A stretch of DNA of 24,245 nucleotides from Berkiella sp964606325 (GTDB lineage Bacteria; Pseudomonadota; Gammaproteobacteria; Berkiellales; Berkiellaceae): the NCBI GenBank assembly GCA_964606325.1, contig CAZSGE010000041.1, forward strand, positions 1-24,245, read 5' to 3'. The position numbers and the translations under genes are program-made. This document shows positions 1 to 6,775 of this stretch, one piece after another; the first letter of the stretch is position 1; every line of letters begins with the position of its first letter. The notes under the pieces were generated by a model. The model was not told the origin of the DNA. It was given only the letters and a program-made list of their open reading frames with translations, and did no database searches.

Positions 1-147
1 TGCACACTCTGCTAACTCACCTCTTGACCAAGCTTCCAAATCAGATTTGTGCATTTGCCCACGAAATACCGTGATTCCATCAGTATATTTATTGACTTCG
101 ACTTCAACCCACACTTTTTTATCGTTGCTTTTTGTTTTATGTTTCAT
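1..147 (-). CDS. Partial hypothetical protein (N-terminal 49 residues)
   Basis: An open frame runs from an ATG at 147 to the left edge without a stop, so only the first 49 residues are visible. They begin MKHKTKSNDKK, followed by alternating hydrophobic and charged residues (VWVEVEVNKYTDG) suggestive of beta strands, and then a Glu/Asp-containing stretch ending ELAECA. I recognise no family. The start is preceded only by a weak purine stretch (AGAGC). It lies 61 bases downstream of the 442-residue gene on the same strand, so the two may be co-transcribed. The call rests on the uninterrupted frame and plausible composition. Confidence 0.5.
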   Translation of the reverse strand, partial: MKHKTKSNDKKVWVEVEVNKYTDGITVFRGQMHKSDLEAWSRGELAECA

Positions 148-208
148 AGTTTAAGCTCTAACTAGTTGAAGATTATTGGCTTATGGTATCATCACTCAAT
201 ACCCTACC

Positions 209-1537
209 TTAATGCAATTTTAAAGAAGCAACCGATGGCTTCATTTTACCCGCACCAGGCAAAACTTTAAGCGCCTGTTTGCCGGAAGACGTTATCAGCA
301 CAGACGGGCTTTTAGTTTTTTGTACGTCCAATATTGCATCCGCAGGTTCTATGGAAGTCTGTGCTTGCATAAATGAAGAGGACAATAAGACCGTCGTTAA
401 GCTTTGTAAAAATTCGCTGATAGTTTCAGGTGTTTGCACTACTGAAAATGGCAAATTGGGAATGGATTCACCATAGATTCCCTTTAAACCTGCCATCATA
501 ATATCATAAACTGTTGAACTACAGTTTTGATTAAAAATATGAAATGGCTCACCTTTTGTCACAATATCATGCATGGCATTTAGCATCTGTTCAAAATTTA
601 ATCCATTCTTGTTATAGCTAAAGCCTTGTAAAGGAAATGCAAAAGATTCGGTTGGTTTTAGCCCCATACTCGCTACTTCAGTAAAAAACGTATTTTCAAG
701 CTGAACTAGTTTCTCTTTTTGCTTATCTTTCATTATGGCTAATCGTTTGGCCTCTCTTTCTAAGGCGTTAATTGATTTTTGTTTTTGCTTTAATTTTTTT
801 CTTTTTCGTGCTTGCCATTGTTGCTGGAGCTTATCATCCATAACCAAAGAGACTATGATTTCAAGCAAATGGTGCGTTTCACTCAATTTAGCGTTAAGTC
901 GATTAACATCAATATAAGCGATGACTAATTTATCGCGAATATGATGATATCTTTGTTTTAATTTTTCATATTTTTCATTTTCAGTCGTTATTTTATCTAT
1001 CCACTGATTTCTGCGCGGATGGGGATGAACAATCATTTCAATCCCTTGCGCAACAAGTTTTGGCTTTCCAAAAAGCAAATGACTCAAGGTTGTTCCCAGC
1101 CAGGAATGAATAGGTCCTCTGAGTTGTGGGAGGTATTTTACATCTAAGTAGTCTTTCCATTTGGGCTCATAGTCCACTGCGCCTATACTTCGATTTTCAA
1201 TTCTTCTATCGACATGCTCCAATCCTAATCTCTGGGGCCACCAACTAAAATAAATTTCCCAAGAAGGTACATTTTTAGGAAAATAGCGAACCTCTCCCGT
1301 TGAATCAACCGATTTTCCGGTAACCTTTGTTTGCCTCTGAAAATGCGGGATCAGTGTTTTACCTTGTGTGTTTTTGCACAAGCGGGCAACCATGTCATCG
1401 ATATGAGGGTTACTGGGTACTGTTATTTTTAAAGCACAATGTCCAATATTACCATCCACAAAGTAATGTTTTAATCGCTGCCAAAACCATGCATTTTTTT
1501 TCTGTCCCGTCCATATGTACACTTGAACGCCAAACAT
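209..1537 (-). CDS. Hypothetical protein with permuted papain-fold (NlpC/P60-like) signature and central coiled coil
   Basis: 442 residues with no signal peptide. Near the N-terminus is GNIGHCAL with His33; near the C-terminus is FNQNCSSTVYDIMMAGL with Cys339. A His early and an Asn-Cys-Ser-Ser at the start of a late helix is the order seen in circularly permuted papain-fold enzymes (YiiX, LRAT and DUF4105-type proteins), where His and Cys are catalytic. Between them lies a long charged region, about residues 190-290, very rich in Lys, Glu and Gln (KQRYHHIRDK, RKRKKLKQKQKS) and probably coiled coil. The tail is Ser/Lys rich. The ATG at 1537 has a good Shine-Dalgarno (GAAGG, 7 bases upstream). 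Function is not known. A secreted effector hydrolase is an inference from architecture and neighbours; a cytoplasmic amidase-like enzyme is equally possible. Confidence 0.7.
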   Translation of the reverse strand: MFGVQVYIWTGQKKNAWFWQRLKHYFVDGNIGHCALKITVPSNPHIDDMVARLCKNTQGKTLIPHFQRQTKVTGKSVDSTGEVRYFPKNVPSWEIYFSWWPQRLGLEHVDRRIENRSIGAVDYEPKWKDYLDVKYLPQLRGPIHSWLGTTLSHLLFGKPKLVAQGIEMIVHPHPRRNQWIDKITTENEKYEKLKQRYHHIRDKLVIAYIDVNRLNAKLSETHHLLEIIVSLVMDDKLQQQWQARKRKKLKQKQKSINALEREAKRLAIMKDKQKEKLVQLENTFFTEVASMGLKPTESFAFPLQGFSYNKNGLNFEQMLNAMHDIVTKGEPFHIFNQNCSSTVYDIMMAGLKGIYGESIPNLPFSVVQTPETISEFLQSLTTVLLSSSFMQAQTSIEPADAILDVQKTKSPSVLITSSGKQALKVLPGAGKMKPSVASLKLH

Positions 1538-1662
1538 AAATTTGCCTTCACACCGTTAAAAGCAACTATTAAATCAAACATCTCCCAGGATTGATATTTA
1601 AATGTATAGGATGTAGTTACACCCTGCTTGCGTCTTATCGGTTTAGATAATGTTGTTTACTC

Positions 1663-1668
1663 TATAAT
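1663..1668 (+). promoter_or_regulatory. Putative -10 box of the microcin-like gene
   Basis: A perfect TATAAT lies 58 bases upstream of the ATG at 1727. No good -35 hexamer is seen at 16-18 bases, so the promoter may need an activator or be weak. A Fur-like palindrome begins one base downstream, so it would cover the transcription start. Confidence 0.5.
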
Positions 1669-1669
1669 T

Positions 1670-1688
1670 GAGAATGAGTATCATTTGC
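1670..1688 (+). promoter_or_regulatory. Putative Fur box overlapping the microcin-like promoter
   Basis: GAGAATGAGTATCATTTGC matches 14 of 19 positions of the classical Fur consensus GATAATGATAATCATTATC and contains the symmetric core AATGA-N3-TCATT. It sits directly after the TATAAT, the standard place for iron-dependent repression. Iron control of class II microcins is known in Enterobacteriaceae. Fur binding here is inferred. Confidence 0.55.
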
Positions 1689-1726
1689 TTTCAATTATAC
1701 CCCATAGCAGTTACAGGATAATAAAA

Positions 1727-1969
1727 ATGCATAAAGAAGTTCGCTTGCTTAATGAAAAAGAAGTTCAGGAAATTAGCGCAGGACATGGCGGCTCAGGCAC
1801 TATACTGTTCGTATTAGGTATTCCACATATGATTATAGGCATCATCGAATTCACAAATTATGTCGGTGAACGTATCGCAAATGGATGTGAAAATATCGAA
1901 GATAATGATTATTTTGCTAAAGGAATTTGCAAAGTTTATCAAAGTCTTACAGGTGTTTTTTCGTCATAA
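1727..1969 (+). CDS. Microcin/bacteriocin-like peptide with double-glycine-type leader
   Basis: 80 residues. The frame is open from 1628, but the ATG at 1727 has AGGA 8 bases upstream and gives a classical leader, MHKEVRLLNEKEVQEISAG, matching the pattern L-x-x-x-E-x-x-x-[IV]-S-[GA]-G of class II bacteriocin leaders cleaved by C39-peptidase ABC exporters. Cleavage could fall after Ala18-Gly19, which matches leader spacing in colicin V, or after Gly21-Gly22. The mature part starts Gly-rich and strongly hydrophobic (TILFVLGIPHMIIGIIEF) and ends in an acidic segment with two cysteines, Cys54 and Cys68 (C-x13-C), which could form one disulfide. That matches the layout of membrane-active class II microcins. 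No exporter or proven immunity gene is in the window. A secreted signal or a host-directed peptide is an alternative. The leader call is fairly sure; activity is inferred. Confidence 0.65.
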   Translation: MHKEVRLLNEKEVQEISAGHGGSGTILFVLGIPHMIIGIIEFTNYVGERIANGCENIEDNDYFAKGICKVYQSLTGVFSS

Positions 1970-1986
1970 TACTGAAACTATCAATC

Positions 1987-2015
1987 AACAGGGAGGACGG
2001 AAGGTCCGCCCTGTT
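1987..2015. terminator. Hairpin between convergent genes
   Basis: AACAGGG-a-GGAC pairs with GTCC-g-CCCTGTT around a GGAAG loop, giving 11 pairs with one internal mismatch. It begins 18 bases after the microcin-like stop and ends 4 bases before the stop of the leftward 96-residue gene, so it could end transcription both ways. The U-tract is poor on both strands. Confidence 0.5.
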
Positions 2016-2019
2016 AGAA

Positions 2020-2310
2020 TTATTCCCCGGCGGCCATCCACGCATTCAATGAATCTATAATCTTCTGCGCTTGTTCGTTGCTTGAAATATTGAACTTCGA
2101 TTTAGGCCTATATTCGTTATTTTTCTTCTGGTAGCGTCTGATACTATATTTTACCGGACCATAAACTTCTTTACGCTTATCCCAGTCTTGATATTTAAAA
2201 ATAATCGTTGTCCAGGCACCTTTAGATAAAATCACTTTATCAAGTTCTTTTACCGTTGTAACTCCTTCATCAACGTACTCTATCGTAATCTCTTCTACTT
2301 TAGATGCCAT
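2020..2310 (-). CDS. Conserved small protein of unknown function
   Basis: 96 residues, soluble, with no Cys and no membrane segment. The sequence has the look of a widespread uncharacterised proteobacterial family: an N-terminal KVEEITIEYVDEG strand, a central LDKVILSKGAWTTIIFKYQDWD, a VKYSIRRYQK strand, then FNISSNEQAQKIIDSL and a Trp near the end. Purine-rich AGAGGA sequence precedes the ATG. It lies 41 bases downstream of the large Sel1-repeat gene on the same strand, so it is probably read through from it. It converges on the microcin-like gene. An immunity role is conceivable from position alone but nothing in the sequence supports it: microcin immunity proteins are usually membrane proteins. 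Confidence 0.8.
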   Translation of the reverse strand: MASKVEEITIEYVDEGVTTVKELDKVILSKGAWTTIIFKYQDWDKRKEVYGPVKYSIRRYQKKNNEYRPKSKFNISSNEQAQKIIDSLNAWMAAGE

Positions 2311-2351
2311 GTTCCTCTTATCCTCTGTCTAAACAAACAAGTGAGAGTATA

Positions 2352-4847
2352 TTATTTCTTTTCGACACGATTTACTCCCTCTTTTAACTGATTTTTTGTA
2401 AGTTCATTTATTAGCTTTTGTGCCTGATCTAACTCTTGCGGATTGAGCTTATTGAGTTGCTCATCTCTGGCCTTATAAAAATCTGTGCTACCACCCGTTG
2501 AGGCTATCTTAAGCCAAGCGTAGGATTTAGCATTGTCTTTTAAAACGCCGTTACCATCTCGATAGAGAAGCCCCAACTCATATTGTGCATTTTTATCTCC
2601 TTGCACGGCTGCTTTTTCAAAATTAATAGCCGCCTGCGCATAATCCATTTTCACACCACGTCCTTTGAGATAACTCATGCCTAACTCATATTGCGCGCTG
2701 GCATGGTTCTGAGCTGCAGCTTGTTCAAATAGTTTTTGAGCTGCCACTTCATCTTTACCTAAGATATCACCTTTCAAATAAGCCATCCCCAGCCCGTACT
2801 GAGCATCTTTATACCCTTGTTTGGCAGCTAGTGTAAAATATTTAACAGCTTCCTTAGGATCAGCGTCAACGCCCATGCCTTCTGCATACATTTTCCCCAA
2901 CTCATTTTGAGCGGCGCCATCACCTACCTGTGCGGCTTTGATAAACCATTCTTTGGCTTTGGCATAACTTTGTTCGCCCGTAGCACCATCTCTAAAGCAG
3001 GTACCATAATTATAATATGCCGAAATGGTTTTGAGCTCAGCTGCTTTTTTGAAATATTCACAAGCCTTTTTCAAATCGACCTCATACCCTTTATCGCCTT
3101 TGGCATAGGCTTCACCTACATAGACCATCGCATCAGGATCAGAAGCATCAAGGGCTTTTTTTAAGAAATCATTGGCCATAACTTGTTGCTTTACTGTGCC
3201 AAAACCACTCGAATAATAAGTGAAAAGTTTATATTGAGCAGCAGGATTTTCTTTATAAGAGGACTTTTCAAACCATTCTAATGCTTTCAATTTATCTACT
3301 TCTTGGCCATAGCCGTTTTCTGCTGAAATTCCTAACTCATACATGGCTTTTGCAGAGCCGGCATCGGCTGCTTTCGTGAGTATTGAATTGGATTGGGCAT
3401 AATCCACAGGAACGCCTTCACCGGTGCGATAAAGCTTAGCTAAAGCTATCAATGCCTTTTCATCATTTGTTTTTGCCGCCTGAATGACCCATTTTGCAGC
3501 TTCTTCTTTGTTTAGCGCAACGCCATCACCCGTTTGATAAGCTTGTGCCAACATAAGAGCAGCATCAACGTTTCCAATCATGGCTGCTTTTGAAAAATAT
3601 TCAATGGCTTTTTTCTGATTGATGGGCACCCCCATACCGTTTTGATAAATAATCCCTAAAACATAATAAGCAGGATCATATTTATCTCTTGCTGCTTCTT
3701 CAAAAAGATCTAAGGCTTTATCATCATCTTGTTTCACGCCTTGGCCTTTGCTGTAATTTAAACCTAAAGCATATTTTGCAGGTGCATAATTTTTTTCCAT
3801 TGCCTTTAAGAACCATTTGTTGGCCAACATGAAATTTTTATCTACATCTTTGCCTTCGTTATATATCAACCCTAAATTATACTGCGAAGCGGGATCTCCA
3901 GCATTCGCCGCTTTTTCAAACCATGGGATTGCCGTTCGAACATTACGTGTCACCCCAAGACCCTGCGCGTAACAAATCCCTAAATTATATTGTGCTTCAA
4001 CATTGCCTTTTTCCGCTGCTTTTTTGAACCAATCGACTGCCGTTGTGGGATTTTTTTCAACAAAATTTCCATTCATGTACATGACGCCTAAGGCAAGTTG
4101 TGCCTTAGGGTTACCTTGTTCAGCTGCTGATTTCGTATCTTGAAACAGTTTTTCTTCAATTTCAGCTTGTGAAAGTGCAGGCGCTGGTGCGCCCTGTTGA
4201 TTCACGCCACCCCCAGCTTGTTGCGCATCCATTTGTGAATTAGCAGCGCCCTGCGCTGGTTGAACTTGTACACCTTGCGCTGGTTGGGCCTGAGCACCTT
4301 GCGCTGGTTGAACCTGTGCACCATGCGCTGGTTGGGCCTGAGCACCTTGCGCTGGTTGAACCTGTGCACCTTGCGCTGGCTGAGCTTGCACACCTTGCGC
4401 TGGTTGAACCTGTACACCTTGCGCTGGTTGCACCTGAGCACCTTGCGCTGGTTGAACCTGTGCACCTTGCGCTGGTTGAGCTTGCACACCTTGCGCTGGC
4501 TGAGCTTGCACACCTTGCGCTGGTTGCACTTGCACACCTTGCGCTGGTTGCGCCTGTACATCTTGCGCTGGTTGGACTTGTAGGCCTTGTTGCTGCTGAG
4601 TAACGGTTGCTGCACTACCCTGAGTTGTCTGCTGCGTGTTAGCTGCAGGTACAGGTTGGTTTGCGGTAGTTGAACTATTAGCCTGTCCCGCTTGCTGAGC
4701 TGCAGTTGTCGTTGATTGTTTACTCAGCGCATTAGGAGCCGCTTGTCCTTGAGCCCAGGCACCGGTGCAGCAGATTGCACCACACACCGTGACAAGCACA
4801 ACACTCAAACTTAAAACAGAATAACGACTTGGTTCAGACTTGTTCAT
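2352..4847 (-). CDS. Secreted Sel1-repeat protein with Gln/Pro/Ala octapeptide array
   Basis: 831 residues. An N-terminal signal peptide has Arg8, a hydrophobic core (VLSLSVVLVTVCGAICC) and a probable signal peptidase I site after AWA. A low-complexity Gln/Thr/Ala region follows, then about 14 copies of an octapeptide of the form [VA]QPAQG[VA]Q, roughly residues 90-205. The rest is about 15 Sel1-like repeats (TPR-related, about 36 residues, pattern A-x-x-x-L-G-x-x-Y-x-x-G) from about 235 to 775, ending with a short helical tail. Sel1 proteins are protein-interaction scaffolds; in Legionella and Coxiella several act in host interaction (LpnE, EnhC). It diverges from a second secreted Sel1 gene and probably co-transcribes the 96-residue gene. 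Both C-termini share a YAW-x-x-IA segment, so they look paralogous. The binding partner is unknown. Confidence 0.9.
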   Translation of the reverse strand: MNKSEPSRYSVLSLSVVLVTVCGAICCTGAWAQGQAAPNALSKQSTTTAAQQAGQANSSTTANQPVPAANTQQTTQGSAATVTQQQQGLQVQPAQDVQAQPAQGVQVQPAQGVQAQPAQGVQAQPAQGAQVQPAQGAQVQPAQGVQVQPAQGVQAQPAQGAQVQPAQGAQAQPAHGAQVQPAQGAQAQPAQGVQVQPAQGAANSQMDAQQAGGGVNQQGAPAPALSQAEIEEKLFQDTKSAAEQGNPKAQLALGVMYMNGNFVEKNPTTAVDWFKKAAEKGNVEAQYNLGICYAQGLGVTRNVRTAIPWFEKAANAGDPASQYNLGLIYNEGKDVDKNFMLANKWFLKAMEKNYAPAKYALGLNYSKGQGVKQDDDKALDLFEEAARDKYDPAYYVLGIIYQNGMGVPINQKKAIEYFSKAAMIGNVDAALMLAQAYQTGDGVALNKEEAAKWVIQAAKTNDEKALIALAKLYRTGEGVPVDYAQSNSILTKAADAGSAKAMYELGISAENGYGQEVDKLKALEWFEKSSYKENPAAQYKLFTYYSSGFGTVKQQVMANDFLKKALDASDPDAMVYVGEAYAKGDKGYEVDLKKACEYFKKAAELKTISAYYNYGTCFRDGATGEQSYAKAKEWFIKAAQVGDGAAQNELGKMYAEGMGVDADPKEAVKYFTLAAKQGYKDAQYGLGMAYLKGDILGKDEVAAQKLFEQAAAQNHASAQYELGMSYLKGRGVKMDYAQAAINFEKAAVQGDKNAQYELGLLYRDGNGVLKDNAKSYAWLKIASTGGSTDFYKARDEQLNKLNPQELDQAQKLINELTKNQLKEGVNRVEKK
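4246..4586 (-). repeat. 24-bp tandem repeat array (14 units) coding an octapeptide
   Basis: The unit is roughly 24 bases, reading CACCTTGCGCTGGTTGAACC with a variable end on the plus strand, repeated about 14 times inside the Sel1-repeat gene. Variation between units is mostly Val/Ala or silent changes; one unit has His for Gln. As 24 is a multiple of 3, gain or loss of units keeps the frame. The unit has no stop in several frames, which creates long spurious open frames on both strands. Confidence 0.95.
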
Positions 4848-4880
4848 ATGTACACCGTATAAAAGTGGCTCATTGATAAT

Positions 4881-4909
4881 GGTATAATTTCACAAATGTG
4901 ATCTTACAA
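4881..4909 (-). promoter_or_regulatory. Putative sigma-70 promoter of the large Sel1 gene
   Basis: On the minus strand TTGTAA (4904-4909) and TATACC (4881-4886) are separated by exactly 17 bases, 34 bases before the start codon. The plus strand has an overlapping TATAAT at 4883-4888 that could serve the divergent Sel1 gene, but without a recognisable -35. Confidence 0.5.
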
Positions 4910-4982
4910 TAGCAAAGATCGGCATATCAGACTATTTATTAAATATATTATGTTGGAATCTGTTAGCTTTAGGATGAGCGCA

Positions 4983-6428
4983 ATGAAATCAAGGAAGATG
5001 GCACCTTTCACACTGTGCGCAAATGCAGTTGTTTGCATCGTATCCTGCGTTTCTACATCGCTTATGGCTCAAGTAAGTCGCTATCCAGTTGTTGTCGAAA
5101 CGGTGGTTGAAGAGCGGGTTGTACCCATTATCACCGAATCACCTTTGTGCAGCCGATTCTTTTTACCTCATCAAAAAGACAAGCGCTATGAAGCCTGCAT
5201 CACTGCTGAAAACGAACAAGATGAAGCGTTGCGCGAATTCCAATTAGGCACGCTAATTTTACCATTAGATCAAGAGGAAGGTCGTTTAATACTTAAATCT
5301 TCAGCCAAAAAAGGCAATCGCGATGCGATGTATGCTTTGGCGCAAAGTTATGAGATCTATCAACAAAACGATAATGATATCGTTGAAAGTTTGCACTGGT
5401 ATACCGAGGCTGCAAAGCAAGGAAATGCGCTTGCACAGTCACGTCTTGGCGATATGTATTATAACGGTATTGGAACGCAACCCAATCTCACTAAGGCATT
5501 TTATTGGCATCTTAAAGCCGCCAACCAAGGTGTTCCTGAAAGTCAATTTGCTGTTGCGATAAGCTATGAAAAAGGCGAAGGTGTGCAGCAAAACTATCAA
5601 CTGGCTTTTGAATGGTATATGCGTGCAGCAGAGCATGGTAATGTCAGCGCTTATGGCAAACTTGGTGACATTTTTTATTACACTCAGTACGGAAAACAAG
5701 ATTATGAACAAGCTGCCATGTGGTACAAAAAAGCAGCATTGCTTGGTTCCCCTTGCGCACAATTCCAATTAGGCGCCATGTATACCTCAGCCACCGGATT
5801 ACCACATAACAGCAAACAAGGTTTTTATTGGTTAGAGCAATCTTCTTTACATGATTTTACACCTGCACAATCCTTGTATGGACGTTTGCTATTAACAACT
5901 GATGTTCGTAATTGCATCATTTCACATAAATGGTTACAAAAAGCTGCACATAAAGGTGATGTCGAAGCGAGTTTAGCATTAGGCAAAATGTATCACCGTG
6001 GTCATTGTGTCGGGCAAGATTTCAGGCAAGCGGCGCGTTATTTTCAGCAAGCTGCCAATGGCGGAAGCGTGCAAGGCCATGCATTATTGGGAATGTTTTA
6101 TCAACAAGGACTTGGGGTACCTAAAAATTATGTGTTAGCTGCAAAATGTTATCAATTTGCAGCCAAAAGAGGCAACGCACAAGCGCAGATAAATTTGTCA
6201 ACGCTTTACCAAGATGGCAAAGGCGTGGAGAAAAATGGTATCAAAGCATACGCATGGGCAGATATTGCAGCAAATACCGGTCTTGAATCTGCGACTGAGG
6301 CAAGAAGATTGATTGGCAATTGGCTAACATATAATGAATTAAGAAGAGCGCAAAATCTTGCTGCCGAATTAGTGTCTGTGAAATTACCTAGCTTAGGCCA
6401 ATCACGCCCTATCGATTGCGTCTATTAA
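4983..6428 (+). CDS. Secreted Sel1-repeat protein
   Basis: 481 residues from the ATG at 4983, chosen because AGGA lies 8 bases upstream; the in-frame ATGs at 4950 and 4974 have no properly spaced ribosome site. The N-terminus (MKSRKM, then a hydrophobic stretch ending SLMAQ) is a Sec signal peptide with probable cleavage after the Ala of MA-Q. About 9-10 Sel1 repeats follow (for example AQSRLGDMYYNGIG, HALLGMFYQQGLG, AQINLSTLYQDGKG). The mature part has several Cys (such as LCSRFF and YEACI early, and RNCIIS), suggesting a periplasmic or secreted protein with disulfides. The C-terminal KAYAWADIAANTG matches the tail of the divergent Sel1 protein. A role as an envelope or host-interaction scaffold is inferred from family members. 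The last 27 bases overlap the convergent small gene. Confidence 0.88.
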   Translation: MKSRKMAPFTLCANAVVCIVSCVSTSLMAQVSRYPVVVETVVEERVVPIITESPLCSRFFLPHQKDKRYEACITAENEQDEALREFQLGTLILPLDQEEGRLILKSSAKKGNRDAMYALAQSYEIYQQNDNDIVESLHWYTEAAKQGNALAQSRLGDMYYNGIGTQPNLTKAFYWHLKAANQGVPESQFAVAISYEKGEGVQQNYQLAFEWYMRAAEHGNVSAYGKLGDIFYYTQYGKQDYEQAAMWYKKAALLGSPCAQFQLGAMYTSATGLPHNSKQGFYWLEQSSLHDFTPAQSLYGRLLLTTDVRNCIISHKWLQKAAHKGDVEASLALGKMYHRGHCVGQDFRQAARYFQQAANGGSVQGHALLGMFYQQGLGVPKNYVLAAKCYQFAAKRGNAQAQINLSTLYQDGKGVEKNGIKAYAWADIAANTGLESATEARRLIGNWLTYNELRRAQNLAAELVSVKLPSLGQSRPIDCVY

Positions 6429-6602
6429 TTGTGCCTGTTCAGGTTCGCTGCAATCACCTTGGCAATTGCGACAATTTTCCGTTAGATTTATTTCAATATA
6501 CCAATCAAGCTCTTCATCCCAGTACTTTACTAGAAAGGGCTGACGACAACGGCCACACTCAGCTGTGATATCACAGGGTTGTTCATTTACACCGAGATCC
6601 AT
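6402..6602 (-). CDS. Small Cys-rich protein, possible zinc ribbon
   Basis: 66 residues from the ATG at 6602, which has GGAG 5 bases upstream. The same frame stays open to 6752, but the extra N-terminal part has no good ribosome site. Two Cys-x2-Cys knuckles (CGRC and CRNC), plus further Cys in EQPCDI and GDCSEP, flank an acidic WDEELDWYIEINL segment. Two CxxC pairs in a short protein fit a zinc ribbon binding one metal. The tail is acidic. It overlaps the end of the rightward Sel1 gene by 27 bases in antisense orientation. It lies downstream of the UIM gene, separated from it by a strong terminator, so it needs its own promoter. Function unknown. Confidence 0.6.
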   Translation of the reverse strand: MDLGVNEQPCDITAECGRCRQPFLVKYWDEELDWYIEINLTENCRNCQGDCSEPEQAQLIDAIDRA

Positions 6603-6725
6603 GATTGCTCCATACTTTAGCCAACTTGCCAATCTTTCTTGTTCTTGGAGCTGTATTCTATGATCTTTTTTAACGTAAATCGCGTGTATAGTCTGCGCAA
6701 TGCATGTTTTAACAAAATGCAAACA

Positions 6726-6761
6726 GATAAAAAGGTAAACGCTGACAGCCACGCTTACCTT
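6726..6761 (-). terminator. Intrinsic terminator of the UIM-protein gene
   Basis: On the minus strand AAGGTAAGCG and CGTTTACCTT form a 10-bp stem with one G-U pair around a 10-base loop, followed directly by TTTATC so that a U-run ends the structure. It begins 15 bases after the stop codon of the leftward gene. This is a textbook Rho-independent layout. Confidence 0.75.
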
Positions 6762-6775
6762 AAAGCGTTCACGTT

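Noticed and set aside
1900..1917. GATAATGATTATTTTGC inside the microcin-like gene as a second Fur box
   Set aside because: It lies within the coding sequence (Asp-Asn-Asp-Tyr codons), and the right half does not match.
4246..4586. CRISPR-like array
   Set aside because: Units are directly adjacent with no spacers, and they encode protein in frame with a recognisable gene.
4202..4615. Long open frames in other frames and on the plus strand through the 24-bp repeats
   Set aside because: They result from a stop-free 24-base unit repeated in frame. The real frame carries the signal peptide and Sel1 domain; the others have only the repeat and no ribosome site.
4875..4893. Fur-like GATAATGGTATAATTTCAC before the Sel1 gene
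   Set aside because: Only about 12 of 19 positions match and the right half lacks symmetry; AT-rich promoter sequence explains it.
4897..4908. CRP-like TGTGA...TTACA site in the Sel1 divergent promoter
   Set aside because: Half-sites are separated by 2 bases, not 6.
4950..4982. Upstream ATG start for the second Sel1 gene
   Set aside because: No ribosome site; the added residues would precede a normal signal peptide, while ATG 4983 has AGGA at ideal spacing.
6603..6752. N-terminal extension of the small Cys-rich protein
   Set aside because: ATG 6602 has GGAG at good spacing; the extended start lacks one, and the region contains the UIM-gene terminator.
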